64,000 nt of DNA from positions 37,503 through 101,502 of the forward strand of contig BLJB01000210.1 of assembly GCA_013423325.1 (NCBI GenBank). Direction: 5' to 3'. The position numbers and the translations under genes were made by a program. Source of the stretch: Usnea hakonensis. Its lineage: Eukaryota > Ascomycota > Lecanoromycetes > Lecanorales > Parmeliaceae. The notes under the pieces are model-generated. The model worked only from the letters and a program-made list of their open reading frames with translations. It was not told the DNA's origin and did no database searches. How positions within the stretch are numbered: position 1 is the first letter of the stretch; every line of letters starts with the position of its first letter. Shown in pieces: positions 42,850 to 53,905 of the stretch.

Positions 42850-45800
42850 TCACCCTTTACCGCAGTCCTTCTTATGCTCCATCCTCGCCCTCTTCTGGCA
42901 CTCCTTCCCACAATACCTCACCTTTCTACATCCCCCACAGACAAGCAGCCGATCACCCTCCAAACCACAATAGTCGCACTTCTCCACAAAGCCCGCAGCT
43001 CTCACACCCTGCGCTATCGAACCGGGCGCCGAGCTACCAGAACGCTGTTCCCAAGGCGCCATCGATTCTTTTTTCAAGATATCCGACATGGAAGACTCGA
43101 CATACGGGACCGGGAATATCGGGGCAATGGCAACGCGAATAGCGTATTTCGCAAACGGGCCCCACTCTTTCAGACCGAGTTTTGCGAGTTCGCGGCCGGA
43201 TATTTGGCCCTCGCCGCAGCTGCATAGTGGTGATGTGCCTGCCTCTATGGAGAGAGGAGCGCCTTTGTTCCGATATTCGCAAGAGGGTTTGTGGTTCCAT
43301 GTTCGGCAGCGCTCAGCTAAGGCTGGTAGCATTCGTTTCCAGAGGGTGGATTCGTCGTCGCTGACTCTAATGGCTAGTGGTTTGGTCCCTTGTAATCTGT
43401 TGAGCGCTTGGGAAAGCTCTTTTATTCGTGGGATGGTAAGTGGTACGACGTAGGCGTCCATGACTAGGGAGCCCAGGTCAAAGTCGTGGTGGATCCCTGC
43501 AGCGAAAATGAGGGTGTGAACACTGATTGAGTCAAGAGCGAGCTGGAACGTCTTCTTTGGACCGGGACATTTTTCGTTGTAGCCCGCGAATGACTGAAAG
43601 AGAGTGTTCAAGGACTGTTTTAGATCGAACTTGGCATTCGATGTCATCGCTTGGTCTAGCATGCTCAAAGGCCTCTCGGCGTCGCTGAGAGTGGTGCCCA
43701 TGAACATGAAAAGCCATGACGAGTCTCCTCTTTTCGGAAAAGTGGCCACGGGCTGCAATTCCAAGTTTACCCGGGGAATACTCCAACACAATGGTGGACG
43801 ACCGGGCTCGAAAACTATCTGGGTCCACGAGTCGAAGCGATCGCCGTCCAACGCAGTGAAGATGGGCACTTCTACCTCTATCCAGGAAGACTTTCTTGCA
43901 ACCCTCGTCTTTGACTGAGATCCTTGAATGGGGAAGGGAAAGACGACTTGTCGATCCAGAGACGGTCCAATGCGTAGGGTCACCATGCTTGGAGAACGTT
44001 CAACGACCTTGACCGCGGCCCCAGTAGACAACGCTTTGCTCTCAGCGCAGTCTTTTGGGAAATCTATATGGCTTTGGAGGTGAGTAGCTCTGTGGCCGAC
44101 ATTCAACCTTACGAGCGCCTGAATCGGAGATCGATTCTGCGAGACAATCATTTTGATCCACTCATTTTGCATTGTGGATGATCGCAAGGTATCCAGCTTG
44201 GGTGCGTCACGACAGACGAAAAGTCTCTTTTTATCATTGAACCCAGTCTCGAATACCGCCATTTGAATACCGAGATGTCTAAAGTTCATGAGGCTATCAG
44301 GAGTGGAATTGATGTTGAGAGCAGCTCGAATGCCACTCTTCGGACCAGTCAACAGGCCAAAGGCTGGGACTGCACATGTAACTACAAGGTCGGCGGAGCC
44401 AAGCCAGCCATTTTCATCTTCTTCGGTGACTGAAGCATTTGTGGTGCTATCATCATGAAGTACCTTGCCGAAGAAAGCCTGAAATGAGTGAAAACAATTC
44501 ATGAACTGGTCTTTTCCACTGGTTTGGGCGACGGAAAGATGTAGAGCAGGTGTACCAATCTCGTCAGGAGTTTTTCTGGTAAAGACCGCAAGTTTCTCCC
44601 TTGGCACCACCAGGATCAACTGAACAACTGGGGGTGTGTCATCTACAGCAAGGATGCCTTGTTCACCACATCTTGGTCTCAAAGACAGCCCAAAGCCGCT
44701 CCGAAGCAGGTCTGGGCTACCTTCCAAAGACTTGACAGTCCAGACGCCTAATGTGTGAAGGTGCACATAGAACTCCTGGAGACTGTTTGATCCGACCAAT
44801 AGTGACCGATCCGTAGTGACATGGCTGTTGAAAAGCTGCATAGTCTGTTCCCAATCTACCAGGACTGTGGCTTTGACTAGACGGAGCAGAGCAGCCATGC
44901 CAGCCCTCGTATAGCGCTGCAGATCGACTGAATACTTGCCACCCTTCACTCTAGCGAACGTGGCAAGCAACTTCGAAGTGTCCTCGTGAGCAAACATTGT
45001 CTTGTAAATATCGAACAAGTAGCCGGCCAGTTCTGCTGCTTCGAACTTGACTTGAAGGCTGTTTCTGGTGTCGGTTCCAAGCCTGCTCACCACGCTGGCA
45101 TCCGAGAATTGGGGGTACTTCCAAGAGACCCTCATGCGGTACTGCTTCTGACCATTGAATTCTTCTTGTATAATCTTGAACAGCGCAGTCTCATTAGAAA
45201 CAGCATCAAGCGTCACACCTGTCAACAATCCAGAAGGAGCCAATCCTATGAGCAGTGAGAAAGTGGCGATGTCTGAACCGAGCACTGTCGACAAAGATGC
45301 TGAGATATTCTCTGACGCCATCAGTAGGCTTTCAGTGTAAAGTACTGAAGAGGCATTTTGCCGTAACAATGGAGCTGTGGCAGAGAGCAGATTAATGAGT
45401 CCAACGTGATCACCAACATTCGAGGTATCGATGACATTGAACGGACCAAAGGATGAGTCTCTAGGCTCGTTCACGTTGACCCGCCCGTCAAGCAATAGTG
45501 GACAAGTGCTCCATGGTTTAACGTAGGTCCGGGCAGTAGAGCCAAGCGGTCTGTCGAGTGTCATTGCTAGTTGTAGATCGTGACTAAGAGCAAGAGCCTC
45601 TCCGCAGAAGAAGCTGAGACGGACACGGTCATTGCTAGCGTAGGTACCAAAATTCTCACACCACGCCTTGAATTGGGCTTTGGCGATTTTCACCGCACGC
45701 TTCGACTGTTGTGACGCTGCCCCCTTTTGAGACTCGACTTGGAAAGCTTCAGGAAGGTGGAATCCCAGTAGTGGCTCGACACCGTAGTGGACCGCGAATC

Positions 45801-46527
45801 CTCTCGATGCAGCTGAAGAGACAGCGAACATCGGATTCACTTCTCCTTTGCCATTCAGTCGAGAGAGATCTTCACTGTTTCCAGCTACCACGCCTGTTTT
45901 CCAAAAGTCCCGGTACACATCTGCCACCGCCTTGATCGCATTGAGCCATAATGGACCTGCTGAGCGAATACCTGTGGCAAGACTCGCGCTACCAATTTCC
46001 TTACTTCGCTGTGCAATGGCAATCCTAGCTTGGGGGAATTCTTCCGTCGACGCATACCGGGTCCAGTAGCACCGCAACTCCCGCAGAGTGGACTTGTCCA
46101 CAAATTCAATATACTTACCGTATGGAGATGATGCCCAAATCCCCGTGGATTTCGACGCCTCCACCAGGCTAGCAGCATGAGTCCGAAGGATGGATAAGGT
46201 GTCCGCTGGCACGTAGAAATGATAGAAGAGCTCCCATAGCTCTGTAGCACCGCACCCGTTCGTAATGATGGTGAAGAGCACAATGTTTCGTGCAAGTATT
46301 GCCGGTTCGATATCGCAACAGGTGAAACTTACGGTCCGCTGGGTGTTGTGTCCTTGCTCGCACCACAATGAGAAGAGCACGTTCCTTGGGTCGCCACAAG
46401 CTAACGAGAGAATCTCAACGGTCTCTTTTGCCTCACATGTTGGAATATCCCGAAGCAGATTGACGGCAGGGGTGTTTCCAATCGGATAGAACCAATACTT
46501 GAGTTGGACATAGGTTGGGGAGTACAT
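42850..46527 (-). CDS. Large DUF4470 / MYND zinc-finger protein
   Basis: A single uninterrupted frame of 1,225 aa from ATG 46527. The N-terminus matches the DUF4470 region: NLLRDIP-type start, EILSLACGDPRNVLFSLWCE, then FTCCDIEPAILARNIVLFT. The C-terminus (from residue 1184) is a complete MYND zinc finger, with Cys and His spaced C-x2-C-x9-C-x2-C-x5-C-x3-C-x7-H-x3-C (CDYCGLEGDRLLVCGGCRK, then YCGKECQKR). The long middle has no recognised domain. DUF4470 with MYND is a frequent pairing in filamentous fungi. MYND fingers bind proline-rich peptides, and the first part recalls a degenerate methyltransferase-like fold, but no activity can be claimed. Confidence 0.88.
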   Translation of the reverse strand: MYSPTYVQLKYWFYPIGNTPAVNLLRDIPTCEAKETVEILSLACGDPRNVLFSLWCEQGHNTQRTVSFTCCDIEPAILARNIVLFTIITNGCGATELWELFYHFYVPADTLSILRTHAASLVEASKSTGIWASSPYGKYIEFVDKSTLRELRCYWTRYASTEEFPQARIAIAQRSKEIGSASLATGIRSAGPLWLNAIKAVADVYRDFWKTGVVAGNSEDLSRLNGKGEVNPMFAVSSAASRGFAVHYGVEPLLGFHLPEAFQVESQKGAASQQSKRAVKIAKAQFKAWCENFGTYASNDRVRLSFFCGEALALSHDLQLAMTLDRPLGSTARTYVKPWSTCPLLLDGRVNVNEPRDSSFGPFNVIDTSNVGDHVGLINLLSATAPLLRQNASSVLYTESLLMASENISASLSTVLGSDIATFSLLIGLAPSGLLTGVTLDAVSNETALFKIIQEEFNGQKQYRMRVSWKYPQFSDASVVSRLGTDTRNSLQVKFEAAELAGYLFDIYKTMFAHEDTSKLLATFARVKGGKYSVDLQRYTRAGMAALLRLVKATVLVDWEQTMQLFNSHVTTDRSLLVGSNSLQEFYVHLHTLGVWTVKSLEGSPDLLRSGFGLSLRPRCGEQGILAVDDTPPVVQLILVVPREKLAVFTRKTPDEIGTPALHLSVAQTSGKDQFMNCFHSFQAFFGKVLHDDSTTNASVTEEDENGWLGSADLVVTCAVPAFGLLTGPKSGIRAALNINSTPDSLMNFRHLGIQMAVFETGFNDKKRLFVCRDAPKLDTLRSSTMQNEWIKMIVSQNRSPIQALVRLNVGHRATHLQSHIDFPKDCAESKALSTGAAVKVVERSPSMVTLRIGPSLDRQVVFPFPIQGSQSKTRVARKSSWIEVEVPIFTALDGDRFDSWTQIVFEPGRPPLCWSIPRVNLELQPVATFPKRGDSSWLFMFMGTTLSDAERPLSMLDQAMTSNAKFDLKQSLNTLFQSFAGYNEKCPGPKKTFQLALDSISVHTLIFAAGIHHDFDLGSLVMDAYVVPLTIPRIKELSQALNRLQGTKPLAIRVSDDESTLWKRMLPALAERCRTWNHKPSCEYRNKGAPLSIEAGTSPLCSCGEGQISGRELAKLGLKEWGPFAKYAIRVAIAPIFPVPYVESSMSDILKKESMAPWEQRSGSSAPGSIAQGVRAAGFVEKCDYCGLEGDRLLVCGGCRKVRYCGKECQKRARMEHKKDCGKG

Positions 46528-47618
46528 CCTGGGCTGGGGAGAAGATAAAGCTCAATGTCTTTTGTCAAGGAGAAAGGTGATACAGCTTCAGGACAGTGGT
46601 TCACGGGATTTACTGAGGCAGTAGGTTTGCAGGTCGATGAACTGAAACAAAGCTAAATACTGGAGATTGCAGAGGATGCAAAAGGCTTGCTCTATAGAGA
46701 AAGGGTCGTTGGAGCAAGAGAGTTCAGGGGAGTGAGTTTAGGAAAGATGGAATGAAAGAACAGCAAAATTACAGAGAATGTGAAGAGGATGAGTAGGTAA
46801 ATTCCCGCGGCTACGGGTACCAGTAGGGTACCATAATAATATCATGCACCGATGAAACGGCTTGCTTGCTCGACGCGCAAAATCCCGGTGATGCAATGGG
46901 ATAGACAATTTTCGAGACAGTCTGCTCTTCGGCATGCATCACAATTTATGATTGCAGGATCCATTCAAACCAAAAAATATAGGCCAAAATATACAGGTGA
47001 CAGGTACAGGTTCTCCTGTCTGGGTCTCAGCCTTTATAGCGCTACAGAGTAACTCGGCCGCTAACCGCTTAGAGTTACTACAAACATCAGGATATGGGGC
47101 TGATGAATCCGCTACTCGTGCGATAAGCATCTAATCTCTCCATATCTAAAGTACCTTATACTTTACCTCATAATAGAGTACTCTACTTGGTACCTGACGC
47201 TGACACATGTTATTAATGTTATTTATTACTCATATCCTCCGATCTGTCCAGCATTCATAATATTCTAACCCTCAGACCCATTCTCTTTGTTCTACCCCCT
47301 TGACCGCCTTGCCAAGCCTTAGAGCTGTCACCCATCCCCTTAGCTCCTTAGCTCTAAGCGTCACAGCTCATCAGTCACACGGGCCGCACGAGTCACCTTC
47401 ATCACGACATTACTGCCGCCTTCGCTTACCACTGCCCTGATTAAGACTTCTCCATCCCCAGCTCATTTCACCTGAGCCTTGTCAATACTTGTCAAAAGGC
47501 AGAAGAGCACCTCCCGCTTGGATAGACTCCTACGCGCCTGCCCAACCAGGGCTTGATTGCGTGGAAAGAAAACAGACATCAACCAGAATACCCTATCTCA
47601 AACAGACGTTCAGACGCC
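46528..47618. other. Long intergenic stretch, no gene recognised
   Basis: About 1.1 kb between divergent genes. A short + frame near 46,952-47,134 (ending GYGADESATRAISI) is protein-like but unrecognised and lacks support. The rest has AT-rich patches and pyrimidine tracts near the + gene, fitting promoter and leader sequence. Confidence 0.45.
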
Positions 47619-49361
47619 ATGGCGTTCCACCAACCTACTTTCGCCCCTGCGATGCGCCAGCCCGCCGCCCAGAACCCACAGGACAACGCCCCATTTGCCA
47701 TTCCCTCGCCGCGACATCGGGAGCTTGAACAGTCACGAGAATGGGTCCTCTTCCCAGCGCATTCAATCACCCAGACTCAGACTGTCTCGACCGACCAGAC
47801 GCCTACAGCTGGACTGTCGAGGCTAAGCGATTTTGGCTCTTTGGACGCCAGGTCCGGACCAGACAAGGCTGTTCCTTGCCATACTACAAATGGCTCCGTC
47901 GATGATGATGAAGATTTGGACAGCCTGGATGAGGGCCTCCACGCTTTTCAGGAACCTTCGCCCCTACAGAGACCAGGACTTCTTGAAGGAAGTAGTTCGA
48001 TACTACCGCGGCATGATGGTCTGGGCACCTTTCCTACGTCCAGCCCGCCTCTTCAGGAGCAGCTATGGCACTTTGAGCAATTCAATCCTCGCAAACGTTC
48101 TATCGGGCAGGGCCACCATAGGAGAAGATCTAGTTTACAGAAGAGGATTGATGCAGTTGAAGAAAATGATGCCGCGACTATTGAAGCCGAAACCAGGGAA
48201 AGGATTGAAAATTGGAGAATGGAGCATTCCAGGGTCCTCTTGGATGAGATTCAGAAGGAGACTAGGCGGAGGAGAGCCAGCGTGGTAAGCCAGCGAGCAG
48301 AAACAATGCCCGGTAGTGTTGGCCAAGAGCAAACCGTCAAAGACTCAGTTGGCGCAAATGCTGGGGATGAAGCGGAAAATGGACCTTTGGGAGCGAGTTC
48401 ACCGGCGATTGAAGACAGCGAATCTTTCTGGCAGCGTATCACTCGAAGAGTCATCCGTGATTTTATCGGTATCGACGACAACTTGCTATCCGTTATTTGC
48501 GGCGAATCCCTATCCACAGAGAGACTAGACGGCAAAACTTTCTCAGGCTTCGGCTCCTCAAGATCGACACATTTGGACAGCAAACTACCTGGATCTACTG
48601 GGTCAGGTTGGGAAGGACGACTCTTGGACCGTCTTTCTCGTGAGCTCGGGGCACTATTGCAGCATCTCACAGAGCAGCCAAGCGCATTTACCCCCCTCAG
48701 CACCACGTTTAACCCATCTACAGCAGACTACGCGGGTATGCCAGTCACAGTGCCAACGTCTTCAAGGTCGCAACCTAAACCTCCAACACCTACCACAAAT
48801 GCAGCAGCATCCTTCGACTTCAGACCGACGCTGCAAGACGTACCTCTCCCTACCCAAACCTCCACCTCTGATTCCACACATGCTGCCCTTTGGGGCATAG
48901 AAGAAGAGCCGACCCCTGCCCCTCCAGAAGACGATCCTGCATATTGGGAGGAGACTCCAGACCTCAAAACAGTCTTTCGCTTCCTTCACAACCGTTTCAC
49001 CTCCCAACGACGCCCCGTAACCTCAAATAAACCACCCCTCAACATTGCCACCACGTCCACCCCCGATTCCCTCCGCCGCGCAGCCATTATAAGACAATGC
49101 CACCCTCTTGTTTCACGCGCTCCCGCAAATCGGGAACAGAGACATGGACATACGAGACGGCAGAGTTTGGCTAGGAGAAGAAGTGGAAGTAGCTGCGCGA
49201 GTAGCATCGTCGGTAGTGCCAGGAGAATGAGATATCGAGGAGGCAGTGTAGGGAGTTCAAGCAGGAACTATTGGGATGTCGGGGGCAGTGCCGTCGGAAG
49301 CGGTGGCGGCAGTGCGATTGGTGTTGGAGGTGGGGGAATGGGTGCTTGGGGAGATGTGTGA
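47619..49361 (+). CDS. Conserved-looking hypothetical protein, disordered with one helical core
   Basis: The start is taken at MAFHQPTFAPAMRQ (47619) and gives 580 aa; the frame opens earlier but that part reads as leader. Features: an acidic stretch (DDDEDLDSLDEGLHAFQEPS); a helical charged core at ~residues 185-235 (QKRIDAVEENDAATIEAETR, WRMEHSRVLLDEIQKETRRR); a short hydrophobic/aromatic block (FWQRITRRVIRDFIGIDDNL, LLSVICGESL); LDRLSRELGALLQHLTEQPS; a later acidic-aromatic patch (PAYWEETPDLKTVFRFLHN); an Arg/Ser stretch; and a Gly/Ser-rich tail. No family was recognised. No intron was needed. Confidence 0.7.
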   Translation: MAFHQPTFAPAMRQPAAQNPQDNAPFAIPSPRHRELEQSREWVLFPAHSITQTQTVSTDQTPTAGLSRLSDFGSLDARSGPDKAVPCHTTNGSVDDDEDLDSLDEGLHAFQEPSPLQRPGLLEGSSSILPRHDGLGTFPTSSPPLQEQLWHFEQFNPRKRSIGQGHHRRRSSLQKRIDAVEENDAATIEAETRERIENWRMEHSRVLLDEIQKETRRRRASVVSQRAETMPGSVGQEQTVKDSVGANAGDEAENGPLGASSPAIEDSESFWQRITRRVIRDFIGIDDNLLSVICGESLSTERLDGKTFSGFGSSRSTHLDSKLPGSTGSGWEGRLLDRLSRELGALLQHLTEQPSAFTPLSTTFNPSTADYAGMPVTVPTSSRSQPKPPTPTTNAAASFDFRPTLQDVPLPTQTSTSDSTHAALWGIEEEPTPAPPEDDPAYWEETPDLKTVFRFLHNRFTSQRRPVTSNKPPLNIATTSTPDSLRRAAIIRQCHPLVSRAPANREQRHGHTRRQSLARRRSGSSCASSIVGSARRMRYRGGSVGSSSRNYWDVGGSAVGSGGGSAIGVGGGGMGAWGDV

Positions 49362-50557
49362 GACCTGTCTCTGATGCGGTGGTTTTGGCTGTAGAGGCCT
49401 TGGACAGTCTTATTTTATCGAGCATCATGTCAGCCGCATCTTACTCGCTTGGGCGTTTTTATGGGTTATTGCTATCTTGGGCATTCTGACGGGTAATGGT
49501 TTCCATGTGTCACGAAACAAGCGGTCATTTGTTTGCATATGGGTTGAGCATTTAAGAAGTGATAGCCTCACTGTCTATTCTGTTTAGCACGTACCAATGG
49601 CCTGTTCAGTATGGAATTCATACTTTTTCAGGTATTGTCCTACATCGGTATTGCTGGTAGGGCGACCAGTAGTGACACGATTAGTAGTATAAGGTAAAGT
49701 AGCCTCGATACAGCTGCTCCAAATTGACACTATGTTTACAATTTGCCTTCCTACGATTAGGATGCGAAATGATGGGTGTTCTGGTAGAGAGTGGAAAGCT
49801 GTTGCTACAAGCGAGGGTCGGTGATAGCTACTCTAGACCTTTTCGCTTTATAGATTTAGTACAATAATTCTTTTCATATACGTCGTCGTGATTTGACTAA
49901 AGATAATCGAGAGGTATCGGATTAGTGTATCCGTTAGCTTTAGGCAAACGTCGGTATGTATTGAATAATGCGTCGGGAGTAGAGCCCGAAGACGTTTTTC
50001 TAGAGACATGTCATTAGCCATGGCCTTGTATGCAGGCGACCAAATGAATGAGTTCAACTTAAATCTGAAACACGGTCCCAAATTGAGTCGAGGCATCTTG
50101 CTTGTCTAATCGAGATTCAATAGGTGAGCTGCCGGGCTCATAACCTGTTGAATGGAATCCTTTATCTTGAGCATCTATCTAGGGGTATGTGCCTTAACAT
50201 ATACATGTGCATGCACCAGCCCCTGTAAGGGAGGCTGGTAAAAGGTGTGTCGGTATTGTCTTTCAACAGATCTCTCTCTTATCTCTCTCAGGGCAGGCAA
50301 CTGGCACCGAGAGCCTTGGAATTGGAGTTGCTACGATTCAACGGATGAACGTGTTTAGGAAGAGTAGGTACGTAGTTTCCATGAGGCTGTAGCTGCATTT
50401 ACAGGGCGCAGACACTATTGCACAGCCCCTCTCTCTGGTCTTAGTAAGCCCCCGCCCATGACAATGAAAGCCATTATAAGGTCTTTCCAATCAGGCACAC
50501 TCACTTTCTTCAAAACGCTCTGTAGTCTAGTCATTTACTTTGAAGCTTATTCACTGA
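49362..50557. other. Long intergenic stretch, no gene recognised
   Basis: About 1.2 kb between two + genes. The part at ~49,830-50,000 is richer in TA and CG and poorer in CA/TG than its surroundings, hinting at a small RIP-affected remnant. No protein was recognised on either strand. Confidence 0.4.
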
Positions 50558-50563
50558 TTGATT

Positions 50564-53248
50564 ATGGCGACCTCGATACCCCTAGACTTGGTAGACTCTT
50601 TCAAATACCAGCCACTAGACTCCAGTGCTGAGGAGGTTCGGCTTTTGTGGGTTCGACAGGCCAGCTCTCGCTACGACCTGGTTGAATGCAGTCTTCACGT
50701 TACTAAACTCGACCAAGTTACCAAGTACGTTGTGTGTGAGTCACTCAAGATAAAACAACAGCTCGATTACGCCATATATTGTGATGACCAGCTATGTCAA
50801 GTATCACAGGATATTCATTCCCGATTGCTCCACCTCCGTGGGTTGGGCTGGCAATGGATATGGATGGAGAAAATCTGTGTCAATCGGCGAAATCCTCGTG
50901 AGTGGGCAGAACAGATCGGTATGGTGCCAGCCATCTATGAACAAGCTTTACAATGCTTCCGGCTGCCATCATCAAGACAATACGAGCTGTATACAACTAT
51001 GAACAATGACCAAACCCGCCGCACAGAGCCACTTCCAGCCAATAGTCAGTACAAACTTCCTAAGCCTACAAACAGCGACCAAACCCGCCTCACAGAGCTA
51101 CTTCCAGCCAATAGACAATACGAGCTTTCTACGCTTACAAGCAGCGACCAAATCCGTCTACTAGTACTACTTCCAGTTGATACCGCAAAGGCCCCGCTAC
51201 ACTGCCATTTTAATGTAGTGTCGCTGGACCGTAGTCCGGAGTTCACTTTGATCGATGTCAACTTTCCCATGCCCAAAAAGTTGGACAATTTGGAGGCGTT
51301 TCTGTACTGCAACGGACATCCTTTGCCAATTCAACCTGTCCTCAGCCCTGCACTCCAATCCTTGCGCGCATCGGGAGTTACAAATTTTTGGATAGATTCA
51401 GTCTGCGTCAACAAAGACGATCCTGCGGATCAGAAGCACCATGCCGCATTGGGAGGAAGGATTCTACAAAAAGCGCATGACAAGATACGGGTCCAACGCC
51501 AAATGTTCCATTATTCGAAATTAGATGTAGCTAAGAATCAGATACGACTATTACGCCTCTCTACCTTGAGTTCAGCAAGTTCAGATCTGGCTATTGAAGT
51601 CATTACGGCCTCGCTAGATGAGAAACCCGATTATATTGCGCTCTCCTATGTCTGGGGCTCAAATGATAGGGAATACGACCTACCATGCGTCGGTGGCAGT
51701 ACAATCCCCATAACGGAAAATCTTTACCTGACTTTGTGCGAGCTTCGGGAAAATTCTTTTGGAATGCTTTGGGCTGACCAAATATGCATAAATCAGCTTG
51801 ACCAACAGGAACTTAGCCAGCAGGTTTGCATAATGAGCCGAATATACCGCCAAGCAAGAAGTGTCGTTGTCAATCTGGGAGCGATTACTTGTGACATGCC
51901 AAACCCGCACCCCTACCAGTTATATCAAGCGCCACCAAACCAGCCAGACTGGCTGATCCTTATGCGCATCCTATCACTGACACGGAGAGTTCTGCTTGCC
52001 GTAAGGCCTGATAGACCGTCATTCAAAATCTCCGAGTTTGAGAAGTTTGGTGTGCCTCCATTACACCACAAGGTATGGAGATCTTGGAGAGCTGTTCGTG
52101 CCCATCCTTGGTTCACGCGCGGGTGGATCATCCAAGAGGTGGCAGCGAGTTCTAATGTGTGGGTTCTCTGCTCTAGACGACTCGTGAAATGGGAAGATCT
52201 AGCGGCCGCTAATCTTGTCATCGAAGGCGAGGTCGCTGTGCAGGGTTCGATTGGTGGTCAGAAGCTGGTCCACGAGCTCGATCATTTGAAGAGTTATACC
52301 CCAATCTCACCCTACTCACTACTTGACTTGGTGAGCGCATTCCGTGACGTTCGGACAAGTGATGCAAGGGATAAGGTATACGCTTTGCGTGGTCTAGCTG
52401 CAGACGCAGACATCACCCCTCGCCCTGACTACACGCGGCCAGCATCACAGATATACCATGAATTTGCTAGATATTGTGTAATTCAGGGACAGGGTATGAG
52501 TCTTATCTGCGAGGCGGGCCTGCATAGATCATCCATGGCTAGTCCATCTTGGGTCGCCGATTGGGGTTTCGAAAACATCTCTTCGCTCTACAATTGCGCT
52601 CGAGGAAGACGTGGAGCTATGCTGGGTAGCTTGGAGAACATATATCAACATAGGAAAAGCATGGTCTCTTCCGAAGTAGCTCTTACAAGTGACCCATCAG
52701 TGATATCTACAACCGGGCTCATTTGGGACAAGATAAGTGGCGTTTCTGAAGGATTCGAAAACGGTGGAACAACTCAAGATAGGCTCAAAAGTTTTTCTGT
52801 GCTTGACACCACTGCTTTGGCATTACTATCACATCTGGAAAGGGATATAAGTGTATACGAGGAAGAACCTGTGATTGTGGTAGCCAGGACACTCTTTATT
52901 GAATCGAAGGATTGTGTGGCCTTTTACCAAGAGTTAAAAGCGCAGGCTCTTGACTTCCAAGAGGAGATTGGTTCCGACCCTCTAGGCTTTGGATATGGCA
53001 CATATCTCGGGGGCCGACTTGCGCATCTGAACATGCGGCGCTTCGCAGTTACCGAAAAAGGCTACATGGGCTTCGTTCCTACTCTCGCCGAGAAAGGGGA
53101 TAGAATTGCTGCTTTCAAAGGTTGCAGAGCGCCATTTGTGCTGAGGAAGAAAGAAAACATGTATGTTTTAATTGGCGATGCTCATTTTTCTGGTCTGGAA
53201 AGAGTTCGTCTGAATATTGCAGAGCAGGAGAATATTCTACTGAAGTGA
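50564..53248 (+). CDS. HET-domain protein with repeated N-terminal leader modules
   Basis: ATG at 50564, single frame, 894 aa. A full HET (heterokaryon incompatibility) domain spans ~residues 350-525: PDYIALSYVWGSNDREYD, the core WADQICINQLDQQE near 403, and HPWFTRGWIIQEVAAS near 518. The typical C-terminal part follows (DARDKVYALRGLAAD, YTRPASQIYHEFARY, ASPSWVADWG). Before it lie two incomplete HET-like units, one ending WIWMEKICVNRRNPREWAEQ and one ending FWIDSVCVNKDDPADQKHH. They keep the 'W...(I/V)C(I/V)N' core but have lost the SYVWG strand. Short leader copies (YxxL...(I/V)RLL.L) stand before each unit and are tandemly repeated as three 69-bp units (50,978-51,184). HET domains trigger cell death on non-self recognition; the partner is unknown. 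Confidence 0.88.
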   Translation: MATSIPLDLVDSFKYQPLDSSAEEVRLLWVRQASSRYDLVECSLHVTKLDQVTKYVVCESLKIKQQLDYAIYCDDQLCQVSQDIHSRLLHLRGLGWQWIWMEKICVNRRNPREWAEQIGMVPAIYEQALQCFRLPSSRQYELYTTMNNDQTRRTEPLPANSQYKLPKPTNSDQTRLTELLPANRQYELSTLTSSDQIRLLVLLPVDTAKAPLHCHFNVVSLDRSPEFTLIDVNFPMPKKLDNLEAFLYCNGHPLPIQPVLSPALQSLRASGVTNFWIDSVCVNKDDPADQKHHAALGGRILQKAHDKIRVQRQMFHYSKLDVAKNQIRLLRLSTLSSASSDLAIEVITASLDEKPDYIALSYVWGSNDREYDLPCVGGSTIPITENLYLTLCELRENSFGMLWADQICINQLDQQELSQQVCIMSRIYRQARSVVVNLGAITCDMPNPHPYQLYQAPPNQPDWLILMRILSLTRRVLLAVRPDRPSFKISEFEKFGVPPLHHKVWRSWRAVRAHPWFTRGWIIQEVAASSNVWVLCSRRLVKWEDLAAANLVIEGEVAVQGSIGGQKLVHELDHLKSYTPISPYSLLDLVSAFRDVRTSDARDKVYALRGLAADADITPRPDYTRPASQIYHEFARYCVIQGQGMSLICEAGLHRSSMASPSWVADWGFENISSLYNCARGRRGAMLGSLENIYQHRKSMVSSEVALTSDPSVISTTGLIWDKISGVSEGFENGGTTQDRLKSFSVLDTTALALLSHLERDISVYEEEPVIVVARTLFIESKDCVAFYQELKAQALDFQEEIGSDPLGFGYGTYLGGRLAHLNMRRFAVTEKGYMGFVPTLAEKGDRIAAFKGCRAPFVLRKKENMYVLIGDAHFSGLERVRLNIAEQENILLK
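50978..51184 (+). repeat. Three 69-bp in-frame tandem units in the HET gene
   Basis: Units start at 50978, 51047 and 51116, each encoding a 23-residue leader of the form QY.L.....N/S-DQ-R---LLP. They have diverged in sequence but not in length, which keeps the frame. Confidence 0.8.
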
Positions 53249-53799
53249 TGAAGGCGATTGAGAAAAGAAATGGCACTAACGCTTCACCTCAACGGGCTTG
53301 AGCTCGTTCTATCCACATGATGAGAGCGCATGGCGCGATAGATCGTTGAGAAGCCAATTCTGGCTCTCCTTATGGTCTGCTTTCCTCTGTATGCCAGAGA
53401 CTATAGATCAGTTCAGCTGCAGCATGCTCGGGGCACTATTCTTTGATGCTTGAAGAGAAAGGCTAGGAAGATTTAGAGGTTCATCGGTCTAGAGAAGGGA
53501 TAGTCGCAAAGAAGCTGGGGCTTACCTTACGGGCGAGGCCTAGAATGCGCACACCGTGACACCACGGTAACAATACCGAAAGTATGTTAGAACTATATTA
53601 TAGTAGTTACTATTATTTGGAATCGTAGCTAAATAGATATTAGCGTGTTACGGTAAGAATTATTATTATGGTATTTTAAAAGAACGATATAGGTACGGTG
53701 TCGAATTCCGGGACGATATCGAACTTCCGCGGCCCGAGATCCTACTAGAAAGTAGAAGTAAATTATAAGATTAAATAAAGAACTCTTAGCATCGTAAGT

Positions 53800-53905
53800 C
53801 GTAGTAGCGTAGTAGCGTAGTAGCGTAGTAGCGTAGTAGCGTAGTAGCGTAGTAGCGTAGTAGCGTAGTAGCGTAGTAGCGTAGTAGTAGTAGTAGTAGT
53901 AGTAG
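53800..53905. repeat. (CGTAGTAG)11 minisatellite followed by (TAG)n
   Basis: Eleven perfect 8-bp units from 53800 to 53887, continuing as TAG repeats to about 53905. Confidence 0.9.

Noticed and set aside
46952..47134. Small + frame ending GYGADESATRAISI as a gene
   Set aside because: 60 codons only, no partner exon, no recognised family; left as unassigned intergenic.
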